A stretch of 5,223 bases of DNA from Clostridiales bacterium. GTDB lineage: Bacteria > Bacillota > Clostridia > Oscillospirales > Oscillospiraceae. The translations under genes were made by a program, and so were the position numbers. The notes under the pieces were generated by a model, which saw only the letters and a list, made by a program, of their open reading frames with translations, was not told the DNA's origin and did no database searches. This document shows positions 1 through 5,223 of this stretch, piece after piece. The stretch lies in contig JAQXNP010000023.1 in NCBI GenBank assembly GCA_029098065.1, positions 1 to 5,223 on the forward strand. The letters are read 5' to 3'. The stretch's first letter is position 1; each line of letters opens with the position of its first letter.

Positions 1-873
1 CTCGTAGTTCAGGCCGGTGCCCTGGGTGATGGAGCTGATACGGGGCGCCTCAATGAAGCCCGTCAGACCGTACATCACGCCGGCCAGGGTGTGCACCAGA
101 ATGGTGGTCTTGAACACGTTGACGCCGGAAACCTTGGCGGCCTCGGCATTGGAGCCCACGGCGAACATGTTCTTGCCGAAGGTGGTCTTGTTCCAGATGA
201 ACCACATGATGACCGTGAGGATGATGGCGTAGAGAACGTACCGGGGCACCACGACCTCCTGGCCGTTGCCGGCGGTGATCGAGAACCATTTGCCGGTGAC
301 AAAGGTGGTGAACCGCTCATCCAGGCCGGCCAGAGGCTGGCCGTTATTGCCGTTGGCCATATAGAACATGAGGATGACGCCGTAGACGATGAGCTGGGTG
401 GCCAGGGTGACGATGAAGGGATGGAGGCTGAATTTGGCCACGAAGAAGCCGTTGACCAGACCCACGATTCCGCCCACGATGATGACGGCTAGAATGACCA
501 CGGGGATGGGGATCACGGGAAGATTGGGGAAGATCTTGGTGGCCCAGTCCGGCCGCTGGAGGAGGGCCGCCGAGATGGCCGCCGTCAGGCCCACCACGCG
601 TCCGGCGGACAGGTCGGTGCCGGTGAGACCGATACATCCGCCGATACCCAGGGCGATGGGGAGAGAGGAGGCGGCCAGGGAGATGATATTGACGATGGAG
701 CTGGTGGTGATGAAGTTGTGGTTTTGAGAGTAAGTATAGATGACAAAGATGATCAGCAGGATGTAGATGGCGTTGTTGATGAGCGCGTCACCTGTGGCCC
801 GCCGCTTATCTTTGGCATCCATCGCCTGGAACGCAGCCGCTTTCTGCTGCAGATTTCTGATGGGATTGTTCAC
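1..873 (-). CDS. mglC: Galactose/methyl galactoside ABC transporter permease MglC, 3' truncated by window edge
   Basis: Membrane permease of a Mgl-type sugar importer (BPD_transp_2/RbsC-like family). It forms the transmembrane channel, works with MglA and receives sugar from MglB. The open frame gives 291 codons with no stop and runs off the left edge. E. coli MglC is 336 residues, so about 45 C-terminal residues are probably missing. Visible marks are a hydrophobic segment at residues 33-47, the strongly MglC-like GTDLSAGR at 85-92, hydrophobic stretches near 122-145 and 151-172, WNKTTFGKN at 227-235, and the cytoplasmic coupling loop AVGSNAEAAKVSGVNV at 238-253, which closely matches E. coli MglC. 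I chose the GTG start at 873 because AAGGGGG lies just upstream. An in-frame ATG at codon 18 (822) has only a weak ribosome site. The gene begins 13 nt after the mglA stop, so it is almost certainly cotranscribed with mglA. The match to MglC rather than RbsC is by remembered motif similarity. Confidence 0.93.
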   Translation of the reverse strand, partial: MNNPIRNLQQKAAAFQAMDAKDKRRATGDALINNAIYILLIIFVIYTYSQNHNFITTSSIVNIISLAASSLPIALGIGGCIGLTGTDLSAGRVVGLTAAISAALLQRPDWATKIFPNLPVIPIPVVILAVIIVGGIVGLVNGFFVAKFSLHPFIVTLATQLIVYGVILMFYMANGNNGQPLAGLDERFTTFVTGKWFSITAGNGQEVVVPRYVLYAIILTVIMWFIWNKTTFGKNMFAVGSNAEAAKVSGVNVFKTTILVHTLAGVMYGLTGFIEAPRISSITQGTGLNYE

Positions 874-881
874 GTCTGGTG

Positions 882-886
882 CCCCC

Positions 887-888
<2 letters not shown>
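882..888 (-). promoter_or_regulatory. mglC ribosome binding site overlapping the mglA stop codon
   Basis: AAGGGGG on the minus strand begins inside the TAA stop of mglA and ends 8 nt before the GTG at 873. This supports GTG as the mglC start and suggests translational coupling: a ribosome terminating on mglA stops on top of the mglC initiation site. The site is imperfect (a run of G rather than AGGAGG), and together with GTG this suggests lower MglC than MglB synthesis. That last point is inference. Confidence 0.6.
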
Positions 889-2383
<1,495 letters not shown>

Positions 2384-2391
2384 GATCCATG

Positions 2392-2398
2392 CCCTCCT
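2392..2398 (-). promoter_or_regulatory. mglA ribosome binding site, fixes the start codon
   Basis: AGGAGGG on the minus strand lies 8 nt before the ATG at 2383 and is a near-perfect Shine-Dalgarno sequence. A second ATG at 2390 is out of frame and too close to it. GGAGGG of this site can pair with CCCTCC at 2408-2403 to give a 6-bp hairpin with loop CAATA, so its accessibility may depend on the larger upstream stem-loop. Confidence 0.85.
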
Positions 2399-2402
2399 AT
2401 TG

Positions 2403-2441
2403 GGAGGGGGCAGCTGCTGCCGAAACAACAACTGCCCCTCC
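2403..2441 (-). repeat. Long stem-loop between mglB and mglA
   Basis: In the mRNA sense, GGAGGGGCAG (2441-2432) pairs with CTGCCCCCTCC (2413-2403) with one bulged C. The stem continues inward as TTGTTG (2431-2426) against CAGCAG (2419-2414) with two G-U pairs, leaving the loop TTTCGG (2425-2420). This makes about 16 base pairs. No T-run follows; the sequence continues CAATAGGAGGGC into the mglA ribosome site, so it is not a standard intrinsic terminator. Stable hairpins after the binding-protein gene are known in several ABC importer operons, where they protect the upstream message and help give excess binding protein. That role here is inferred. The structure is visible directly. Confidence 0.75.
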
Positions 2442-2476
2442 AGCACATTCATTGAAATGAGTTTTGCGAAGCCAGA

Positions 2477-3613
2477 TCAGCCTTTATATTCCTGATAGGC
2501 GATGTAGATCTTGTTGTCCAGATTGTTGGCGGTATCCTTGGTGTAGCCGTCGGTGCCGTCCAGCAGGCCCTTGCCGTCGGCCACGTTCTTGGCCAGGAAG
2601 GCGATGGCGTCGGCCATGCCCTGAGCGTCCTGCTTGATGGTGCCGGTCATCTTGCCGTCAGCGATGAGCTGCTTGGCGGAGTCGGTGGCGTCCACGCCGA
2701 AGACGGGGATGGTCTTGCCGCCGTCACCGTTGTTGTAGCCGACGGCGTTCAGAGCGGAGATACAGCCCTCGGCCATGTTGTCGTTGTTGCAGATAATGAG
2801 CTCGATCATGTTGCCGTTGGCCTCGGTGTACTGGCTCAGGTTGGTGGTCATGTACTCATTGGCGGCCTGAGCGGACCAGTTGCCCTGGAGGTCCAGCTGG
2901 AACTTGTCGGCGTTGTTGGCGTCAAAATACTCCAGCTCGGGCTTGCCGGCGGCGGTGAGGATGGCGTTGGCGTCCTCGACGGCATACTGGGTGCGGTAGA
3001 TGGCTTCCACGTTGGAGGCGTCGCCCTTGAACATGGCATAGGAGATCTTGCCGTCGCCGTTGAGGTCGATCTCGTCATAGTGGTCCACCACGTACTGGCC
3101 CACCATCTTGCCCTGCATGTGGCCGGCCTCGGGGGCGTCGGTGCCCACGAAGGCGATGTTGTCATAGGCCCCCAGAACGGTGCCCTCATTGCCGTCCTCT
3201 TCCACCGCGCGGTTGAAGAAGATGACAGGCACGCCGGCGGCCTTGGCCTTGTCGCAGATGGACTTGGCGGTGTCGGAGGAGCCGGAGGTCACCTGGTTGA
3301 TGATGAGCAGGTTGTAGCCGGAGGAAAGGGCGGTATCGATCTGCTCGGTCTGAGTGGTCTGGGTGGAGTTGCCGTCAAAGTCCATGTACTCAATGCCGGC
3401 GGCGTCCAGGGCGGCGTCGAGAGCAGTACGCACGCTGGAGATGTAGGTGTCGGAGTAAGCGTAGTAGAACACAGCAGCCTTGACGCCGGAAGCATCGGCG
3501 GCCTGGCTTTCGGCAGGAGCGCTGGATTCGGTGGAGCTTCCGCCGCCGCATCCAGCCAGGGCGCCGACCATCATGGCCGCCGCCAGAGAAATTCCAAGAA
3601 TACGTTTCTTCAT
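2477..3613 (-). CDS. mglB: Galactose/glucose-type substrate-binding lipoprotein MglB
   Basis: Extracytoplasmic sugar-binding protein of the Mgl importer (periplasmic-binding-protein type 1 fold), 378 residues. Residues 1-21 form a lipoprotein signal (MKKR, hydrophobic core, LAG) before lipidated Cys22, followed by a flexible Gly/Ser/Ala linker to about residue 44. Compared with E. coli MglB as I remember it, sugar contacts align as Tyr51, Asp55, Tyr57 (Phe16), Asn134 (Asn91), Arg207 (Arg158), Trp246 (Trp183), Asn277 (Asn211) and Asp308 (Asp236). Three differ: Asn201 for His152, Glu203 for Asp154, Gln328 for Asn256. DLNGDGKIS at 183-191 corresponds to the calcium-binding loop DLNKDGQIQ. An insertion of about 14 residues (around 231-244) precedes Trp246. 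GAGGAG lies 7 nt upstream of the ATG. It is the first gene of mglBAC, has its own predicted promoter, and a hairpin follows it. Galactose or glucose is the likeliest ligand, but the pocket changes leave room for a related sugar. Confidence 0.93.
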   Translation of the reverse strand: MKKRILGISLAAAMMVGALAGCGGGSSTESSAPAESQAADASGVKAAVFYYAYSDTYISSVRTALDAALDAAGIEYMDFDGNSTQTTQTEQIDTALSSGYNLLIINQVTSGSSDTAKSICDKAKAAGVPVIFFNRAVEEDGNEGTVLGAYDNIAFVGTDAPEAGHMQGKMVGQYVVDHYDEIDLNGDGKISYAMFKGDASNVEAIYRTQYAVEDANAILTAAGKPELEYFDANNADKFQLDLQGNWSAQAANEYMTTNLSQYTEANGNMIELIICNNDNMAEGCISALNAVGYNNGDGGKTIPVFGVDATDSAKQLIADGKMTGTIKQDAQGMADAIAFLAKNVADGKGLLDGTDGYTKDTANNLDNKIYIAYQEYKG

Positions 3614-3647
3614 TGTTCTTCTCCTCTTTCCACAATTTTTAGGATTT

Positions 3648-3682
3648 TGGGATGGCGCTTTTGGGGCATATTGTACATCCCA
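3648..3682 (-). repeat. Inverted repeat at the predicted 5' end of the mglB message
   Basis: TGGGATG (3682-3676 in the message sense) and CATCCCA (3654-3648) form a perfect 7-bp stem enclosing 21 nt. The predicted transcription start (about 3681) falls at the first bases of the left arm, so the transcript would begin almost directly in a stem. A 5'-terminal stem is known to protect some Gram-positive mRNAs from decay. A DNA-binding site is the alternative. No T-run follows, so it does not look like an attenuator. Confidence 0.4.
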
Positions 3683-3687
3683 GCCTT

Positions 3688-3716
3688 ATGATAACATAGC
3701 CTGCAGGGGAATGCAA
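3688..3716 (-). promoter_or_regulatory. Predicted sigma-A promoter of mglBAC
   Basis: On the minus strand, TTGCAT (3716-3711) and TATCAT (3693-3688) are separated by exactly 17 bp. Each matches its sigma-A consensus at four or five of six positions. The expected start is near 3681, giving a leader of about 68 nt before the mglB ATG at 3613. The same -35 box with the same spacing is found before araC. Promoter prediction by eye only. Confidence 0.6.
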
Positions 3717-3746
3717 CAGGTTTTTGCTGGATTTCGGCCGGAAGGC

Positions 3747-3760
3747 TGGAAACGATTCCA
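3747..3760. promoter_or_regulatory. Palindromic operator candidate (cre/LacI-GalR type) upstream of mglB
   Basis: TGGAAACGATTCCA has perfect TGGAA/TTCCA arms around a central CG, the form of LacI/GalR-family operators. It fits the catabolite-responsive element consensus WTGNAANCGNWNNCA at every position except the first W (here C). Its centre lies about 72 bp upstream of the predicted mglB start, a position more typical of an activator or upstream-bound regulator than a roadblock. The left half also belongs to a GCTGGA direct repeat (3726-3731 and 3745-3750, 19 bp apart) and resembles the araC/galK repeat, so AraC binding is an alternative. Confidence 0.45.
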
Positions 3761-3801
3761 CTAATTTCAGGGCCTCCCGGACGCCGTTGGGCAGAGTGGA
3801 G

Positions 3802-3819
3802 AAAATCCGGAGCGATTTT
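3802..3819. repeat. A/T-rich inverted repeat just downstream of araC
   Basis: AAAATC (3802-3807) and GATTTT (3814-3819) are perfect arms around a 6-nt centre, beginning 10 bp after the araC stop codon. As RNA it would be a weak 6-bp hairpin without a following T-run in the araC direction, so it is at best a poor terminator. It may simply be a chance palindrome or a small protein-binding site. Confidence 0.25.
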
Positions 3820-3828
3820 TGGCACTTT

Positions 3829-4656
3829 TTATGACAGCTCTTTCCGGGCCCGGAATTCCGAAGGGCTGAGGCCAACGGCCCGCTTGAAGGCCCGGGAAAA
3901 ATAAAAGGGGTCGTCGAAGCCCACGGAGGCGGCCACCTCTCCCACCGACAGGGTGCTGTGGCGGAGAAGCTGCCGGGCCCGCTGGAGGCGGTAGCGGGTG
4001 AGATAGGCGCTGGGAGAGCAGCCGTACTGGTCCTGAAAAGCCCGATAGAGTGTGCAGCGGCTGACGCCGGTCTGCCGGGCGGCCTCCTCTACTCCCACAG
4101 ACCGGGCGTAGTTGCGGTGAAAGAAGTCGGCCCCCTGCCGGGCGTAGACGGCCAGAGCGGCCTCGCCGGGGCGGGCGCCGCTCTCCACCAGCAGCCCCAG
4201 AGCTGCCTGGAGATAGCCCGCCATGCGCACCGCGCTGGCGTAGTCGGTCCCCCGGGCCTTGTAGATGTCCAGCAGTCCCTCCCGCAGCGCCTCTCCGGCC
4301 TGGGGCCGGAGGACGGGGGCGGACGGGGTGAAGGGCGTCTGGGCCACCAGAATGGCGGCCGCCGGGCCGGAAAAGCCCGCCCAGTAGTATTCCCAGGGGG
4401 TGTCCTCGTCCGCCTGATAGCGGATGGGGGTGTCGGGGGCGGCCAGAAAGGCCTCCCCCGCGTTCAGAATATAACTCCGCCCGCCGGACTCATAGCGCCC
4501 CCGGCCGGAGACCACGTAGTGGAGCAGGTAGTGATCCCGGACGCCGGGGCCCCAGCCGTAGCCGGGGGAGCATTTCTGGAACCCGGCGTTGTGGACCACC
4601 AGAGGGAGCTCCGGACGCTCCGGTACCTTGAAGGAATATTTGAAATTCTCTTCCAT
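3829..4656 (-). CDS. AraC-family transcriptional regulator, putative galactose/galactoside regulator
   Basis: DNA-binding regulator of 275 residues. The N-terminal part (about 18-95, including DHYLLHYVVSGRGRYESGG and GEAFLAAPDTPIRY) is a cupin-like AraC ligand-binding domain, the type found in MsmR/RafR-like sugar regulators. The C-terminal 100 residues carry both AraC helix-turn-helix units: VEEAARQTGVSRCTLYRAF (189-207) and LSVGEVAASVGFDDPFYFSRAFKRAVGLSPSEFR (236-269), the second being the classic family signature. The ATG at 4656 is preceded by GGGAGG at 4672-4667, 10 nt upstream. The same frame stays open far upstream to 5046, but that extension crosses the promoter region and enters galK, so I rejected it. 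It is divergent from galK and lies 215 bp upstream of mglB with no clear terminator between, so it may regulate both units. The effector is not determinable here; galactose or an alpha-galactoside is inferred from context. It takes the place that GalS/GalR-type repressors hold in enteric bacteria. Confidence 0.92.
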   Translation of the reverse strand: MEENFKYSFKVPERPELPLVVHNAGFQKCSPGYGWGPGVRDHYLLHYVVSGRGRYESGGRSYILNAGEAFLAAPDTPIRYQADEDTPWEYYWAGFSGPAAAILVAQTPFTPSAPVLRPQAGEALREGLLDIYKARGTDYASAVRMAGYLQAALGLLVESGARPGEAALAVYARQGADFFHRNYARSVGVEEAARQTGVSRCTLYRAFQDQYGCSPSAYLTRYRLQRARQLLRHSTLSVGEVAASVGFDDPFYFSRAFKRAVGLSPSEFRARKELS

Positions 4657-4679
4657 GATGTTTCCGCCTCCCGCTCTCA

Positions 4680-4708
4680 AGAATACACTGTCCGGATCAC
4701 GGATGCAA
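4680..4708 (-). promoter_or_regulatory. Predicted sigma-A promoter of the araC-family gene
   Basis: On the minus strand, TTGCAT (4708-4703) and TATTCT (4685-4680) are 17 bp apart. The predicted start is near 4673, which would leave a leader of only about 17 nt that begins right at the GGGAGG ribosome site. The -35 is identical to that of mglB, and the first copy of the direct repeat starts 6 bp upstream of it, which suggests autoregulation. Confidence 0.55.
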
Positions 4709-4713
4709 CAAAA

Positions 4714-4755
4714 ATCCATGGATCGGACACGGGGAGACATGGAAAAGACGCATGG
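4714..4755 (+). promoter_or_regulatory. Tandem 21-bp direct repeat, candidate AraC-type operator between araC and galK
   Basis: CATGGAnnnGACnC occurs at 4717-4730 and again at 4738-4751, exactly 21 bp apart; over the two 21-bp units (4714-4734 and 4735-4755) 13 positions are identical. Two direct half-sites spaced two helical turns apart is the known arrangement for AraC-family proteins, which use two HTH units per monomer. The second unit overlaps where the galK -35 would lie, the class II activator position, and the first abuts the araC -35. A third CATGG follows at 4751-4755. The repeat is seen directly; its binding by the adjacent regulator is inferred. Confidence 0.6.
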
Positions 4756-4767
4756 TCTTGGTAAGAT
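4739..4767 (+). promoter_or_regulatory. Possible activator-dependent galK promoter
   Basis: TAAGAT at 4762-4767 is a reasonable -10 box. Seventeen bp upstream, ATGGAA (4739-4744) is a poor -35 that lies inside the second direct repeat. The expected start would be near 4774, about 60 nt before the galK ATG. A weak -35 covered by an activator site is what an AraC-activated promoter looks like, but no strong alternative was found to compare it with. Confidence 0.35.
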
Positions 4768-4833
4768 TAAGGGTGAAAACGGGGCCTGCCGGAGATGAAA
4801 CATTCCGGCGGGGCCAAGTGAGGAGGAAAAGTC

Positions 4834-5223
4834 ATGGAACAGCAGTCCCTGGAGGAACGCCTGGCGGCGGGAGAACTGGACGCCGCCCTTGTCCGGCTCT
4901 ACGGCGGGGACCGGACCGGAGAGGCCCGGGATAGGCTGGCCCGGGTGCTCACGGGCTTCCAAAAAACCTTCGGCTGTCCGGCGGAGGCGGTCTTCAGCGC
5001 ACCCGGCCGCACGGAGATCGGCGGCAACCACACCGACCATCAGCACGGCCGGGTGCTGGCGGCCAGCGTGGATCTGGACATTCTGGCCGCCGCCGCCCCC
5101 AACCAGAGCGGCATGATCCGGGTCCAGTCCCAGGGCTATCCCCTGATGGTGGTGGATCTGCGGGAGCTGAGCCCCCGGCCGGAGGAGGAGAACACCTCCG
5201 CCGCGCTGATCCGTGGGGTGGCC
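4834..5223 (+). CDS. galK: Galactokinase, N-terminal part (3' truncated by window edge)
   Basis: GHMP-family sugar kinase that phosphorylates galactose to galactose-1-phosphate with ATP, the first committed Leloir step in the cytoplasm. Only 130 codons are present; the family is usually about 390-430 residues, so the ATP-binding and C-terminal parts are missing. The ATG at 4834 follows a perfect AGGAGG (4821-4826) by 7 nt. The galactokinase signature lies at residues 55-69 (SAPGRTEIGGNHTDH), followed by HGRVLAASVDLD. E. coli GalK has GRVNLIGEHTDY here, so the sugar-contacting Glu43 is Asn65 while His66 and Asp68 are kept. The signature sits about 20 residues further in than in E. coli, giving an N-terminal extension. 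I recognise this variant from gut clostridial proteins annotated as galactokinase. Another GHMP sugar kinase is possible, but the transporter and regulator next door favour galactose. Confidence 0.85.
   Translation, partial: MEQQSLEERLAAGELDAALVRLYGGDRTGEARDRLARVLTGFQKTFGCPAEAVFSAPGRTEIGGNHTDHQHGRVLAASVDLDILAAAAPNQSGMIRVQSQGYPLMVVDLRELSPRPEEENTSAALIRGVA

Noticed and set aside
2384..2452. mglA start at the upstream ATG (2452)
   Set aside because: There is no Shine-Dalgarno before it, the 23 extra residues lie over the intercistronic hairpin, and AGGAGGG sits correctly before the ATG at 2383.
3769..3783. GC-rich near-palindrome considered as an araC terminator
   Set aside because: The arms (GGC-TCC against GGA-GCC) leave no room for a real loop, contain mismatches, and are not followed by a T-run in the araC direction.
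3610..3825. A 71-codon minus-strand frame ending in an ATGA overlap with the mglB start
   Set aside because: The overlap looks like translational coupling, but the GTG start has no ribosome site, the frame contains the mglB promoter, and the peptide shows no recognisable features.
3958..4764. Plus-strand open frame of 268 codons antisense to araC
   Set aside because: A Gly/Ala/Val-rich shadow of the AraC-family gene with no domain signature; the opposite strand has both HTH motifs in frame.
4657..5046. N-terminal extension of the AraC-family frame to a start at 5046
   Set aside because: The extension would overlap galK and its promoter region and add 130 residues unlike any AraC domain. The ATG at 4656 has a good ribosome site and gives the normal family length.

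Overview
This GC-rich window carries a compact galactose uptake and utilisation locus. It most resembles a gut Firmicute of the Oscillospiraceae/Flavonifractor type. That placement is inferred from AGGAGG-type ribosome binding sites, a lipoprotein sugar-binding protein with a Ser/Ala-rich linker after the lipobox cysteine, and a galactokinase of the GRTEIGGNHTDH type that I associate with gut clostridia. It is not proven from the window.

Layout, right to left on the minus strand: an AraC-family regulator (3829-4656); then a Mgl-type galactose ABC transporter in the order mglB (lipoprotein binding protein, 2477-3613), mglA (double ATPase, 887-2383) and mglC (permease, 1-873, cut by the left edge after 291 codons). 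On the plus strand, divergent from the regulator, the first 130 codons of a galactokinase gene (galK, from 4834) run off the right edge.

The parts fit one pathway. MglB captures galactose or a related sugar outside the membrane, MglC carries it across, MglA supplies the energy, and GalK phosphorylates it as the first Leloir step. The AraC-type protein sits between the two transcription units and is the obvious candidate regulator of both.

The regulatory DNA is the most informative non-coding part. The 177-bp araC/galK gap holds two copies of CATGGAnnnGACnC exactly 21 bp apart, the geometry of an AraC-type direct-repeat operator. They lie between a good araC promoter and a weak-looking galK promoter. 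The 215-bp araC/mglB gap holds a good sigma-A-type promoter with the same TTGCAT -35 box as araC, plus an upstream TGGAAACGATTCCA palindrome that could be a cre/LacI-family operator or another AraC half-site. The 93-bp mglB/mglA gap holds a long stem-loop whose 3' arm can alternatively pair with the mglA Shine-Dalgarno sequence. I see no RNA genes, mobile elements or CRISPR arrays. Nothing here amounts to a wholly new system; the novelty lies in the regulatory architecture and in several ligand-site substitutions.
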